A stretch of 64,000 nucleotides of DNA from Streptomyces sp. NBC_01276 (GTDB taxonomy: Bacteria > Actinomycetota > Actinomycetes > Streptomycetales > Streptomycetaceae), in NCBI RefSeq assembly GCF_041435355.1, contig NZ_CP108442.1, positions 3,844,001 to 3,908,000 of the forward strand. Reading direction: 5' to 3'. The position numbers and the translations under genes were made by a program. Shown piece after piece: positions 8,819 to 17,064 of the stretch; position 1 is the stretch's first letter, and every line of letters starts with the position of its first letter. The notes beneath the pieces are model-generated. The model made no database searches and had not been told where the DNA came from. It saw only the letters and a list, made by a program, of their open reading frames with translations.

Positions 8819-9778
8819 GTGAGCGACGTACGAAACGTGATCATCATCGGCTCCGGGCCGGCCGGTTACACGGCCGCCCTGTACACCGCACGCGCTTCGC
8901 TCAACCCGCTGGTCTTCGAAGGCGCCGTCACCGCCGGTGGCGCGCTGATGAACACCACCGAGGTCGAGAACTTCCCCGGCTTCCAGGACGGGATCATGGG
9001 CCCGGACCTCATGGACAACATGCGCGGCCAGGCGGAGCGCTTCGGTGCCGAGCTCGTTCCGGACGACATCGTCTCCGTGGACCTCACCGGTGAGATCAAG
9101 ACCGTCACCGACACCGCCGGCACGGTGCACCGCGCCAAGGCCGTCATCGTCACCACCGGTTCCCAGCACCGCAAGCTCGGTCTGCCCAACGAGGACACCC
9201 TTTCGGGCCGCGGTGTCTCCTGGTGCGCCACCTGCGACGGGTTCTTCTTCAAGGACCAGGACATCGCCGTGGTCGGCGGCGGCGACACCGCGATGGAGGA
9301 GGCGACCTTCCTCTCGCGCTTCGCGAAGTCGGTCACCATCGTCCACCGCCGCGACAGCCTGCGCGCCTCCAAGGCCATGCAGGACCGCGCCTTCGCCGAC
9401 CCGAAGATCTCGTTCGCCTGGGACAGCGAAGTCGCCGAGATCCACGGCGAGCAGAAGCTCTCCGGCCTGACCCTGCGGAACACCAAGACCGGTGAGACCT
9501 CCGAGCTGCCCGTGACCGGCCTCTTCATCGCCGTCGGCCACGACCCGCGCACCGAGCTCTTCACCGGCCAGCTCGACCTGGACGACGAGGGCTACCTCAA
9601 GGTGGACGCGCCCTCCACGCGTACCAACATCACCGGTGTCTTCGGCGCCGGCGACGTCGTGGACCACACCTACCGTCAGGCGATCACGGCGGCCGGCACC
9701 GGCTGCTCCGCCGCTCTCGACGCCGAGCGGTTCCTCGCCGCCCTCGCGGACGCCGAGCACGCGACCGCGACCGTCTGA
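8819..9778 (+). CDS. trxB: thioredoxin reductase
   Basis: NADPH-dependent FAD flavoprotein that reduces thioredoxin, 319 aa, cytoplasmic. Seen in order: the FAD-binding [10 protein letters not shown] near residue 11, the redox-active CATC (Cys136 and Cys139), the NADPH-binding [12 protein letters not shown] followed by VHRR, and the C-terminal FAD motif [11 protein letters not shown] 8819 follows a GAGGAAAG ribosome-binding site; the frame is open upstream into the SigR promoter, so an earlier start is unlikely. trxA follows after 49 bp in the same operon. The length is normal for low-molecular-weight bacterial TrxB. Confidence 0.97.
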   Translation: MSDVRNVIIIGSGPAGYTAALYTARASLNPLVFEGAVTAGGALMNTTEVENFPGFQDGIMGPDLMDNMRGQAERFGAELVPDDIVSVDLTGEIKTVTDTAGTVHRAKAVIVTTGSQHRKLGLPNEDTLSGRGVSWCATCDGFFFKDQDIAVVGGGDTAMEEATFLSRFAKSVTIVHRRDSLRASKAMQDRAFADPKISFAWDSEVAEIHGEQKLSGLTLRNTKTGETSELPVTGLFIAVGHDPRTELFTGQLDLDDEGYLKVDAPSTRTNITGVFGAGDVVDHTYRQAITAAGTGCSAALDAERFLAALADAEHATATV

Positions 9779-9827
9779 CCCCCGCTTCATCCCCACACCC
9801 CACACCCCGTATCAAGAGGAGGCCGTT

Positions 9828-10163
9828 GTGGCTCTCAAGACCGTGACCGACGCCGACTTCGACGCTGAGGTCCTGGCCAGCGGCAAGCCCGTACTCGTGG
9901 ACTTCTGGGCCGAGTGGTGCGGCCCGTGCCGCCAGATCGCGCCGTCCCTGGAAGCCATCGCGGCCGAGTACGGCGACGAGATCGAGATCGTCAAGCTCAA
10001 CATCGACCAGAACCCGGGGACGGCCGCCCGCTACGGCGTCATGTCCATCCCGACCCTGAACGTCTACCAGGGCGGCGAGGTCGTCAAGACCATCGTCGGC
10101 GCCAAGCCGAAGGCCGCGATCCTGCGCGACCTCTCCGACTTCGTCACGGTCAAGAGCGTCTGA
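9828..10163 (+). CDS. trxA: thioredoxin
   Basis: Cytoplasmic disulfide reductase of 111 aa with the canonical active site WCGPC (Cys31 and Cys34) and the cis-proline loop MSIPTL. GTG 9828 is preceded by the strong ribosome-binding site AGAGGAGG. It forms an operon with trxB under the SigR-type promoter and ends in a large hairpin terminator that contains a parS site. The pair supplies reducing power for ribonucleotide reductase and for resetting the SigR-RsrA system (known for the family). Confidence 0.97.
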   Translation: MALKTVTDADFDAEVLASGKPVLVDFWAEWCGPCRQIAPSLEAIAAEYGDEIEIVKLNIDQNPGTAARYGVMSIPTLNVYQGGEVVKTIVGAKPKAAILRDLSDFVTVKSV

Positions 10164-10173
10164 CCCGCGCCGT

Positions 10174-10187
10174 GTTTCACGTGAAAC
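10174..10187. other. parS: parS site (perfect), in the trxA terminator
   Basis: GTTTCACGTGAAAC placed 10 bp after the trxA stop. Its right half forms the base of the terminator stem that follows. Confidence 0.95.
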
Positions 10188-10222
10188 GGGGCCGCCCCTC
10201 CAGGGGCGGCCCCGTTTCACGT
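10179..10222 (+). terminator. trxBA terminator hairpin fused to parS
   Basis: A perfect inverted repeat with arms at 10179-10199 and 10202-10222 (21 bp, beginning ACGTGAAAC and ending GTTTCACGT) and a minimal loop. The arms are GC-rich in the middle (GGGGCCGCCCC). It lies between trxA and the converging GNAT gene and may terminate from both sides. The distal arm recreates most of a second parS copy (GTTTCACGT followed by ATCC). Confidence 0.85.
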
Positions 10223-10253
10223 ATCCGGAGCCGTCCCGCCCCTCCGCTCCCGC

Positions 10254-10877
10254 TCACAGCGGACGCAGCACCGGTTCCTTCCGCGCCCGAGCGCCGCCGA
10301 GCAGTCGGTCCAGGGCCAGTTCCACGTCTTCCTTCCACGACAGCGTCGTGCGCAGCTCCAACCGCAACCGGGGATGGGCCGGATGGGGACGGACCGTCTT
10401 GAAGCCCACCGCCAGCAGGTGATCGGCCGGCAGTAGACACGCGGGCCTCTCCCAGTGCGCGTCACCGAAAGCCTCGATGGCCTTGAACCCCCGCCTCAGC
10501 AGGTCCTTGGCGACCGTCTGGACCATCACCCGCCCCAGGCCCTGGCCCTGGTATCCGGGCATGATCCACGCCGTGATCAGCTGGACCGCGTCCGAGGACA
10601 CCGGGCTGGTCGGGAACGAGGCGGCACGCGGCACATAGGCCGGCGGTGCGTAGAGCACGAAGCCCACCGGGACCTCGTCCACATAGACCACCCGGCCGCA
10701 GGACCCCCAGTCCAGCAGGACGGCGGAGATCCACCCCTCCTTCTCCAGCTCCGGGGTGCCCGCCTTCACGGCGGCTTCCCCGCTGACGGGATCCAGCTCC
10801 CAGAACACGCAGCTCCGGCAACGCCGGGGAAGGTCCTGGAGGTTGTCGAGCGTGAGCGGTACCAACCGACGACCCAT
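10254..10877 (-). CDS. GNAT-family N-acetyltransferase
   Basis: A putative acetyltransferase of 207 aa. The acetyl-CoA-binding region is visible as ITAWIMPGYQGQGLGRVM (Q-x-x-G-x-G type), with downstream helix LLRRGFKAIEAFG. The N-terminus carries a CRSCVFWELD stretch typical of the streptomycete orthologues in this position. The ATG at 10877 is preferred over an in-frame ATG 15 codons upstream because MGRRLVPLTLDNLQ matches the remembered family start. The gene is always found next to parB in Streptomyces; the substrate is unknown. It points the same way as parB, 78 bp downstream of its end, so it may be read from the parAB transcript. Confidence 0.85.
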   Translation of the reverse strand: MGRRLVPLTLDNLQDLPRRCRSCVFWELDPVSGEAAVKAGTPELEKEGWISAVLLDWGSCGRVVYVDEVPVGFVLYAPPAYVPRAASFPTSPVSSDAVQLITAWIMPGYQGQGLGRVMVQTVAKDLLRRGFKAIEAFGDAHWERPACLLPADHLLAVGFKTVRPHPAHPRLRLELRTTLSWKEDVELALDRLLGGARARKEPVLRPL

Positions 10878-10955
10878 GACGGCATCGTAACCACTGCACC
10901 CTGCTTCTTCGAGTGTGGACATCGCCCGAAGGAGCAGGGTACAGAGACGGACGGA

Positions 10956-12056
10956 CTACTCCCCGGAAAGGCCCTGCTCCAGTACCCGGCCCTCGCCCGG
11001 TGCCAGCGTGCCCAGGATCCGCTCCAGATCCTCCATCGAAGCGAACTCGACGGTGATCTTGCCCTTCTTCTGCCCCAGGTCCACCTTCACCCGGGTTTCG
11101 AACCGGTCCGAGAGGCGGGTCGCCAGCTCACTGAGGGCCGGGGCGACCCGGCCTCCTGCGCGCGGGCCCTTCGGCTTCACCGTGCTCGCCGGCTCGGAGC
11201 CCATCAGCGTCACGATCTCCTCGACCGCACGCACCGACAGGCCCTCGGCGACGATCCGGTGCGCCAGGCGGTCCTGCTGCTCGGAGTCCTCCACCGACAG
11301 CAGCGCCCGTGCGTGCCCCGCCGACAGCACCCCGGCAGCCACCCGGCGCTGAACCGGTGCGGAAAGCCTCAGCAGACGCAGGGTGTTCGAGACCTGAGGG
11401 CGCGAACGTCCGATCCGGTCCGCCAGCTGGTCGTGCGTGCACTTGAAGTCCTGGAGCAGCTGGTCGTACGCGGCCGCCTCCTCCAGGGGGTTCAGCTGTG
11501 CCCGGTGGAGGTTCTCCAGGAGCGCGTCCAGCAGCAGCTTGTCATCGTCCGTGGCCCGGATGATCGCGGGGATCCGCTCCAGTCCCGCCTCACGACAGGC
11601 ACGCCAGCGCCGTTCACCCATGATCAGTTCGTACCGGCCCTGGGCCGTCTGCCGTACGACCACCGGCTGGAGCAGACCCACCTCCTGGATGGAGGTCACC
11701 AGCTCCGCCAGAGCGTCCTCGTCGAAGACCTCACGCGGCTGACGCGGGTTCGGCTTGATGGTGTCCAGCGGAAGCTCCGCGAACGTCGCACCTGCCGCCG
11801 GGGCGACCTCCGCCTTCGCCTGCTCCGGCACCCCGGCCGCCGATGTTTCACGTGAAACATCGGCGGCGACCGCTGAGGGTGCCGCCTCCTGCGCCAGCAC
11901 GGCGAGCTTCGCCGCGGCGATGCCCCGCTCGGACGCCAGCGTCGGTACCGCCGACGGGGACGTCGAGCCGGCCCCGGCCATGGGCGTCGCTTCCTGGGGA
12001 GCCGCCGGAATCAGCGCGCCGAGCCCCCGTCCCAGACCCCTACGTCGCTCACTCAC
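10956..12056 (-). CDS. parB: chromosome-partitioning protein ParB
   Basis: CTP-dependent parS-binding clamp protein, 366 aa. Residues 1-90 form a flexible arm beginning with the ParA-contacting basic segment [14 protein letters not shown]. The CTPase/ParB-Srx domain contains [14 protein letters not shown] and the [12 protein letters not shown] motif, followed by the DNA-binding helix-turn-helix ([17 protein letters not shown]) and a C-terminal dimerisation domain. A perfect parS site (11845-11858) is embedded in frame in the arm, encoding VSRET at residues 67-71. The GTG start overlaps the parA stop by four bases. In Streptomyces, ParB assembles large complexes near oriC before sporulation septation. 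Confidence 0.97.
   Translation of the reverse strand: MSERRRGLGRGLGALIPAAPQEATPMAGAGSTSPSAVPTLASERGIAAAKLAVLAQEAAPSAVAADVSRETSAAGVPEQAKAEVAPAAGATFAELPLDTIKPNPRQPREVFDEDALAELVTSIQEVGLLQPVVVRQTAQGRYELIMGERRWRACREAGLERIPAIIRATDDDKLLLDALLENLHRAQLNPLEEAAAYDQLLQDFKCTHDQLADRIGRSRPQVSNTLRLLRLSAPVQRRVAAGVLSAGHARALLSVEDSEQQDRLAHRIVAEGLSVRAVEEIVTLMGSEPASTVKPKGPRAGGRVAPALSELATRLSDRFETRVKVDLGQKKGKITVEFASMEDLERILGTLAPGEGRVLEQGLSGE
11845..11858. other. parS: parS site (perfect), inside parB
   Basis: GTTTCACGTGAAAC within the parB coding sequence. The symmetry extends outwards: GCCGCCGAT on the left and ATCGGCGGC on the right make a 32-bp perfect palindrome. Confidence 0.95.
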
Positions 12057-13180
12057 TGGATCCCCTCCGCCATGCTCTGCGTGCTGTTCATGCCCGCGCC
12101 CAGATGGGCGTCCTGGGCGTCGTAATGGATTCCGGCTCCCCGTAGGGCCATCTCCCGCGCCGCCTCCAGATAGGAGAGGGCACCGCTGGAGCCCGGGTCG
12201 TACGTGAGGACCGTCTGCCCGTAGCTCGGCGCCTCCGAGATGCGCACCGACCTCGGGATGCTGGTGCGCAGCACCTCCTTGCCGAAGTGGGTGCGCACCT
12301 CCTCAGCCACCTGGGAAGCGAGCCGCGTCCGGCCGTCGTACATCGTCAGCAGGATCGTCGAGACGTGCAGGTTCGGGTTGAGATGGGCCCGCACCAGGTC
12401 GACGTTGCGCAGCAGCTGTCCCAGCCCCTCCAGTGCGTAGTACTCGCACTGGATCGGGATCAGTACCTCCGCGCCCGCGACCATGGCGTTCACGGTCAGC
12501 AGGCCCAGGGAGGGCGGGCAGTCGATCAGGATGTAGTCGAGCGGCTGCTCGTAGGCCTGGATGGCCCGCTGGAGGCGGCTTTCGCGGGCCACCAGGGACA
12601 CCAGCTCGATCTCCGCTCCGGCCAGGTCGATCGTGGCCGGGGCGCAGAACAGCCCTTCCACGTCCACCACGGGCTGGACGACCTCCAGGAGGGGCCGACT
12701 GTCCACGAGCACGTCGTAGATGGAGGGCACTTCCGCGTGATGGTCGATACCCAGGGCGGTCGAGGCGTTGCCCTGCGGGTCGAGGTCGATCACCAGGACC
12801 CTGGCACCGTGCAGGGCCAGCGAGGCCGCCAGGTTCACGGTCGTCGTGGTCTTGCCCACGCCGCCCTTCTGGTTGGCCACCACCATGATCCGGGTCTGCG
12901 CGGGCCGCGGCAGAGCGGCGCCGGTCCGGCCGATCGTGTCGACCGCGAGCTGGGCGGCCCGTTCGACGGGGGTGTCCTCGTGGTCGTCGTTGTCGACGAG
13001 GGGCGGAGGCAGGTGGCCCACCCCGGCAGTAGCCGGGGATGTTTCACGTGAAACATCCTCGCCCGGCGATTCAGAGCGGGGACCGGGGACCGGATCGGCC
13101 ATCGGCCCCGCAAGGTTGGCGTCGGACCGCACGGTGTCACTCTCCTCGGCAGTGGGCTCGCGATGAACAGAGCCTGCCAT
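12053..13180 (-). CDS. parA: chromosome-partitioning ATPase ParA
   Basis: Walker-type cytoskeletal ATPase, 375 aa, that works with ParB to organise multiple chromosomes during sporulation. The deviant Walker A motif [10 protein letters not shown] is at about residues 105-114, with the Walker B-like [12 protein letters not shown] further on. The N-terminal 95 residues are a linker that includes DVSRET at 42-47, encoded by an in-frame parS. ATG 13180 is chosen because MAGSVHREP matches Streptomyces ParA. The frame remains open to 13342, but that extension would begin MFHVKH, which is merely a parS site read as protein, and it crosses DnaA boxes. Confidence 0.95.
   Translation of the reverse strand: MAGSVHREPTAEESDTVRSDANLAGPMADPVPGPRSESPGEDVSRETSPATAGVGHLPPPLVDNDDHEDTPVERAAQLAVDTIGRTGAALPRPAQTRIMVVANQKGGVGKTTTTVNLAASLALHGARVLVIDLDPQGNASTALGIDHHAEVPSIYDVLVDSRPLLEVVQPVVDVEGLFCAPATIDLAGAEIELVSLVARESRLQRAIQAYEQPLDYILIDCPPSLGLLTVNAMVAGAEVLIPIQCEYYALEGLGQLLRNVDLVRAHLNPNLHVSTILLTMYDGRTRLASQVAEEVRTHFGKEVLRTSIPRSVRISEAPSYGQTVLTYDPGSSGALSYLEAAREMALRGAGIHYDAQDAHLGAGMNSTQSMAEGIQ
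13041..13054. other. parS: parS site (perfect), inside parA
   Basis: GTTTCACGTGAAAC in frame within the parA 5' coding region, read as VSRET. Confidence 0.95.
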
Positions 13181-13216
13181 GTCACCGGGGTCGCGAACCA
13201 GCGGGGCCCGTACTCC

Positions 13217-13243
13217 TGTGGATGAATCCACCGTTGTGGACAA
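13217..13243. promoter_or_regulatory. DnaA boxes in the parA leader
   Basis: TGTGGATGA (13217-13225) and a perfect TGTGGACAA (13235-13243, complement of TTGTCCACA) lie 37-63 bp upstream of the parA ATG. A third, weaker copy (AATCCACC) overlaps between them. They fall in the likely promoter or leader of parAB, so DnaA binding could affect partition-gene expression; this is inference. Confidence 0.6.
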
Positions 13244-13326
13244 CTCCGTACCCCCCGCGCCCTTGCGGGGGCGGGGGGCCGCAGCAGCACGGCCGCGGCT
13301 GATGATTCCGTGCAGCAGAGAGCGAT

Positions 13327-13340
13327 GTTTCACGTGAAAC
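13327..13340. other. parS: parS site (perfect), upstream of parA
   Basis: GTTTCACGTGAAAC about 150 bp upstream of the parA start, in the rsmG-parA gap. It allows ParB to act on its own operon's leader. Confidence 0.95.
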
Positions 13341-13423
13341 ACGATGCCCGGACGGAGTCTTCAGGCCGCTACGACACTCCGAAATCCAGACCTATAGGGC
13401 CCAACAGCCCGAAAGGGACAAGA

Positions 13424-14140
13424 TCAACGGCGTCGGCGTACCCGCCCCACGCGGGCGGCCTTAGCCCGCTTGGCCGCGAACCTCACCCCACCGGGGCTTT
13501 CTCCGACCTCCACCCGGACCACCGTGGACAGGGGGTCGACAACGCCCTCTCCCACCTGCAGCACCGAGGTCTTCACCACACCGAGCTTGCTGAGCGCGAC
13601 CCTCGCCGCCACCAGCTCCTCCTCCGCAGTGTCGCCCTTGAGCGCCAGCATCTCCCCGTACGGACGCAGCAGGGGAACGCCCCAGCCGGCCAGCCGGTCG
13701 AGCGGGGCCACGGCACGGGCCGTGACCACGTGCACCGGCTGAACCTTGCCGAGTACCTCTTCGGCCCGGCCGCGCACCACGGTGACGTGGTCCAGACCCA
13801 GCAGCTCCACGGCTTCCTGGAGGAAGTTCGTGCGGCGCAGCAGGGGCTCCAGCAGGGTGATCTTCAGGTCCCGCCGGACCAGTGCGAGCGGGATGCCGGG
13901 CAGACCCGCCCCGGAACCCACGTCGCAAACGGTGACGCCCTGGGGCACCACCTCGGAGAGCACCGCACAGTTCAGCAGGTGCCGCTCCCACAGGCGGGGA
14001 ACCTCACGCGGCCCGATCAGACCGCGCTGGACCCCCGCATCCGCCAGCAGCTCCGCATACCGCACAGCTTCCGGGAAAAACTCACCGAACACCGCGCGCG
14101 CCTCTTCGGGCGCCTGGGGAAGCTCAGCTGCCTCCGTCAC
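13424..14140 (-). CDS. rsmG: 16S rRNA (guanine-N7) methyltransferase RsmG
   Basis: SAM-dependent methyltransferase (GidB) that modifies G527 of 16S rRNA, 238 aa. The SAM-binding loop VCDVGSGAGLPGIPLAL is at about residues 71-87; RAEEV and ARAVAPLDRL complete the fold. The C-terminus is strongly basic (KRAKAARVGRVRRRR). Loss of this gene gives low-level streptomycin resistance in Streptomyces. It lies between khpB and parA on the same strand, in the order typical of actinobacterial origins. The GTG start at 14140 is assumed from similarity of the MTEAAELP start. Confidence 0.95.
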   Translation of the reverse strand: MTEAAELPQAPEEARAVFGEFFPEAVRYAELLADAGVQRGLIGPREVPRLWERHLLNCAVLSEVVPQGVTVCDVGSGAGLPGIPLALVRRDLKITLLEPLLRRTNFLQEAVELLGLDHVTVVRGRAEEVLGKVQPVHVVTARAVAPLDRLAGWGVPLLRPYGEMLALKGDTAEEELVAARVALSKLGVVKTSVLQVGEGVVDPLSTVVRVEVGESPGGVRFAAKRAKAARVGRVRRRR

Positions 14141-14209
14141 GGGGACCGTCCTTCCGTACAGAACCGCTCACGCCAATACCGTGCCGTTCACATGTCAGGC
14201 TTACAAACA

Positions 14210-14240
14210 TCGGCCCCGCCTGCGACACAGACGGGGCCGA
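14210..14240 (-). terminator. hairpin between khpB and rsmG
   Basis: Inverted repeat TCGGCCCCG (14210-14218) and CGGGGCCGA (14232-14240) with a 13-nt loop, just after the khpB stop on the minus strand. It is likely the end or attenuation point of the rpmH-rnpA-yidD-yidC-khpB transcript. Confidence 0.6.
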
Positions 14241-14255
14241 CACACAACGTTCCGG

Positions 14256-14768
14256 TCAGGCCGGGAGCACAACGACGAAGCGCTGCGGCTCCTCGCCCTC
14301 GGACTCGCTCTTGAGACCGGCGGCCGCCACGGCATCGTGGACGACCTTGCGCTCGAAGGGGGTCATCGGAGCCAGCTTCAGCGGCTCGCCCGAGGACTTC
14401 ACGTCTTCGGCGGCCTTGGCACCCAGCGCCGCGAGCTCCTCGCGCTTCTTGGCCCGGAAACCGGCGATGTCCAGCATCAGCCGGCTACGGTCCCCGGTCT
14501 CGCGGTGCACGGCGAGGCGGGTCAGCTCCTGGAGAGCCTCCAGGACCTCACCGTCGCGGCCCACGAGCTTCTGCAGGTCGCGGCTGGCGGAGTCGCTCAC
14601 GATCGACACCGCGGCACGGTCGGCCTCGACGTCCATGTCGATGTCGCCGTCCAGGTCCGCGATGTCCAGCAGACCCTCAAGGTAGTCGGCCGCGATCTCA
14701 CCCTCCTGCTCCAGGCGGGTCAGGGTGTCGCCACTCTCAGCGGCGGCGGTGGTGGTGCCTTCCGTCAC
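14256..14768 (-). CDS. khpB: KhpB/Jag RNA-binding protein
   Basis: Cytoplasmic RNA-binding protein of 170 aa (SpoIIIJ-associated Jag family). A KH-like domain occupies about residues 38-115 (SRDLQKLVGRDGEVLEALQ is its GxxG region) and a C-terminal R3H domain about 120-170 (PMTPFERKVVHDAVAA). The N-terminal Jag domain of Firmicutes is absent, as usual in actinobacteria. It sits 15 bp downstream of yidC in the conserved rpmH-rnpA-yidD-yidC-jag operon and probably regulates RNAs linked to envelope growth (known from other bacteria, not shown here). Confidence 0.92.
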   Translation of the reverse strand: MTEGTTTAAAESGDTLTRLEQEGEIAADYLEGLLDIADLDGDIDMDVEADRAAVSIVSDSASRDLQKLVGRDGEVLEALQELTRLAVHRETGDRSRLMLDIAGFRAKKREELAALGAKAAEDVKSSGEPLKLAPMTPFERKVVHDAVAAAGLKSESEGEEPQRFVVVLPA

Positions 14769-14783
14769 GGGAGGGACTCCTTC

Positions 14784-15890
14784 TTACTTCTTGGAGGGCT
14801 TGCTGGGGGGCGTCTGTCGCTTCGACTTCGTCTGCCGCTTGGGCTGCTGCCGCTTGGTCGCGACACCGCCGCTCGCAGCGTCCGCATCGGCGGTGGCTTC
14901 AGAACTCTTCATCACGGAGCCGTCCGCCTGCGCGGCCATGCCCTGCTTCGTCAGCGCGGTGATGAACTTGCGCTCGTTGTCGTTGCGGTCCGGACCCTTG
15001 GCCACGATCGCCGCGACGATCTTCTTCTTGCCCCGGCCCTTGACGTCCCCGTGGGCGGAGACGTGCTTCAGGAGACGGGTCAGGTACTCGTCCTGCGCCT
15101 TGCTGCCCGGCGTCGGGTTCTGGTTGATCACGTACATCTGCTGACCCATGGTCCACACGTTCGTGGTCAGCCAGTAGACGAGGACACCGACGGGGAAGTT
15201 GATGCCCATCACCGCGAAGATCAGCGGGAAGATGTACATCAGCATCTTCTGCTGCTGCATGAACGGCGTCTTGACCGAGAGGTCGACGTTCTTCGCCATC
15301 AGCTGGCGCTGGGTGTAGAACTGCGACAGCGACATCAGAACGATCATGACGGCGGTCACGATGCGCACGTCGGTGATCGAGGCGCCCAGCGAGGCGGCCT
15401 TCTCGGCGCTGTCCGTGAACTTCGCGGCCAGCGGGGCGCCGAAGATGTGCGCCTGGCGGGCGCTCTCCAGCAGCGACTGGTTGATCACGCCGATGGTCTG
15501 GCCGTTGGCGATGGCCGAAAGCACGTGGTACAGCGCGAAGAAGAACGGGGACTGCGCCAGGATGGGAAGGCACGAGGAGAGCGGGTTGGTACCCGTCTCC
15601 TTGTACAGCTTCATCATCTCTTCGGACTGACGCTGCTTGTCGTTCTTGTAGCGCTCCTGGATCGCCTTCATCTTCGGCTGGAGCGCCTGCATGCCCCGCG
15701 TCGCCTTGATCTGCTTCACGAAGAGCGGGATCAGGCAGATACGGATCAGTACCACCAGGGACACGATGGACAGGCCCCAGGCCCATCCGGTGTCCGGGCC
15801 GAAGATCGCCCCGTACAGCGAATGGAACTGGACGATGACCCATGACACGGGGGTGGTGATAAAGCTGAACAGACTGGCAATCGTGTCCAC
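14784..15890 (-). CDS. yidC: membrane protein insertase YidC
   Basis: Oxa1/YidC insertase, 368 aa, which inserts and folds membrane proteins with or without SecYEG. An N-terminal membrane segment ([15 protein letters not shown]) is followed by a core helix with the hydrophilic-groove arginine ([15 protein letters not shown]), the cytoplasmic loop ([19 protein letters not shown]), and further helices such as [20 protein letters not shown]. The C-terminal tail is basic and disordered. Gram-positive-type YidC lacks the large periplasmic domain, and so does this one. GTG 15890 leaves only 3 bp to yidD, so translation is coupled. Confidence 0.96.
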   Translation of the reverse strand: MDTIASLFSFITTPVSWVIVQFHSLYGAIFGPDTGWAWGLSIVSLVVLIRICLIPLFVKQIKATRGMQALQPKMKAIQERYKNDKQRQSEEMMKLYKETGTNPLSSCLPILAQSPFFFALYHVLSAIANGQTIGVINQSLLESARQAHIFGAPLAAKFTDSAEKAASLGASITDVRIVTAVMIVLMSLSQFYTQRQLMAKNVDLSVKTPFMQQQKMLMYIFPLIFAVMGINFPVGVLVYWLTTNVWTMGQQMYVINQNPTPGSKAQDEYLTRLLKHVSAHGDVKGRGKKKIVAAIVAKGPDRNDNERKFITALTKQGMAAQADGSVMKSSEATADADAASGGVATKRQQPKRQTKSKRQTPPSKPSKK

Positions 15891-15893
15891 TAA

Positions 15894-16175
15894 TCAGGCT
15901 CCTTGAGCATTGCGAGATCTACGCAACGCACTGCGCAGCTGCTCGTGCCAACGCGGGCGTTTCCGGGGTGGGACATGATCCACACCACCCGGGGACCACG
16001 GATTGCACCGCAGGATCCGCCAGGCGGTCAGAACCGTCCCCTTCACCGCACCATGCCGGTCGATGGCCGTGAACCCGTAGTGCGAGCACGACGGGTAATA
16101 GCGGCACACCGGCCCGAGCAGCGGACTGATCGTCCACTGGTACAGCTTGATCAAGGCGAGCAGCGGGTACTTCAT
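15894..16175 (-). CDS. yidD: membrane protein insertion efficiency factor YidD
   Basis: Small amphipathic inner-membrane protein of 93 aa, assisting YidC. It carries the family core [20 protein letters not shown] followed by CSHYG, and [16 protein letters not shown]. Its ATG overlaps the end of rnpA by four bases (ATGA). Confidence 0.95.
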   Translation of the reverse strand: MKYPLLALIKLYQWTISPLLGPVCRYYPSCSHYGFTAIDRHGAVKGTVLTAWRILRCNPWSPGGVDHVPPRKRPRWHEQLRSALRRSRNAQGA

Positions 16176-16546
16176 CGAGCGACGCCTCCCAGTAGCCGCG
16201 CCAAGGCGGCATCCAGGTCACGAGCCAGCTCGTCGACGCCGGCATCACCCGCTCCGGGCAGGGCCCGCACCACCACCAGGCTACCTGCGGGCAACTGGGC
16301 CAGCCGGTCGCGGACGAGGTGACGCAGGCGACGCTTGACCCGGTTGCGGACGACAGCTATGCCGACGGCCTTGCTGACGACGAAACCCGCACGCGGCGAG
16401 GGATCGATCTCCCCCGGCTCGTGCGGGTCCGTTGCACCGCTGGTACGTAGGTGGACGACGAGGAGCGGGCGTCCTGCCCGCCGACCCCGTCGTACCGCGC
16501 TCGCGAAGTCTTCACGCCGCCTCAGCCGATTTTCGGGAGACAGCAC
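16172..16546 (-). CDS. rnpA: ribonuclease P protein component
   Basis: Protein subunit of RNase P, 124 aa, which helps the catalytic RNA remove 5' leaders of pre-tRNAs. The RNR motif is present in [18 protein letters not shown]. The start [15 protein letters not shown] is the standard family beginning. It sits between rpmH and yidD in the universal order and overlaps yidD by four bases. Confidence 0.96.
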   Translation of the reverse strand: MLSPENRLRRREDFASAVRRGRRAGRPLLVVHLRTSGATDPHEPGEIDPSPRAGFVVSKAVGIAVVRNRVKRRLRHLVRDRLAQLPAGSLVVVRALPGAGDAGVDELARDLDAALARLLGGVAR

Positions 16547-16567
16547 AACGTCACGACCTGCGTGTTG

Positions 16568-16705
16568 TTACGCGGAGAGGGCGGCGCGGCCCTTGCTGCG
16601 ACGGTTCGCGAGGATCGCGCGACCGGCACGGGTACGCATCCGGAGACGGAAGCCGTGGGTCTTGGCACGACGGCGGTTGTTCGGCTGGAAGGTGCGCTTG
16701 CTCAC
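16568..16705 (-). CDS. rpmH: ribosomal protein bL34
   Basis: Large-subunit ribosomal protein of 45 aa starting GTG at 16705 ([20 protein letters not shown], continuing into [19 protein letters not shown]). It is highly basic, as expected. It heads the rpmH-rnpA-yidD-yidC-khpB operon, divergent from dnaA. Confidence 0.97.
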   Translation of the reverse strand: MSKRTFQPNNRRRAKTHGFRLRMRTRAGRAILANRRSKGRAALSA

Positions 16706-17064
16706 TCGGGGGCTCCAGAGAATGAATCGTGTGTGGCGTTACATCGCCTGGCTGTCACCGTGCGCCCACGAGGAACTCGCGTGTTCGCCCGAGTGGACAC
16801 CGCTAAACGATCACAACCAGTGATCTTCGCCCATCGGTAGGCAGGCGGCAGCAGCCATCGACAACTCGACCTCGTTACGGTACGCGCGGCTACGCCATCC
16901 GGTCAAACCGAGCCCGCCCTGCCTCACACTGTGCACAGGCTGTGGACAACGACTTGAACCCTACCCACCGGCCTGACTACCGTTGCCTGATCCCGGATTT
17001 TTGTCCCGACCGTCCCAAAGAACCACACATTCGTGGGACCGGGACCTGTGAGAGAGCGTGCTCT
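16706..17064. promoter_or_regulatory. rpmH-dnaA divergent promoter region
   Basis: A 359-bp non-coding region between the divergent rpmH and dnaA genes. A perfect DnaA box TGTGGACAA lies at 16941-16949. Immediately after it, TTGAAC (16954-16959) and TACCGT (16978-16983), 18 bp apart, form a plausible dnaA promoter, so DnaA binding next to the -35 would give autorepression (reported for S. coelicolor and other bacteria). The rest holds the minus-strand rpmH promoter, not assigned with certainty. The dnaA frame stays open to 16942, but coding from there would run through the promoter. Confidence 0.7.

Noticed and set aside
13181..13342. N-terminal extension of ParA beginning MFHVKH
   Set aside because: The first residues are a parS site read as protein, the stretch carries DnaA boxes, and ATG 13180 matches known ParA starts.
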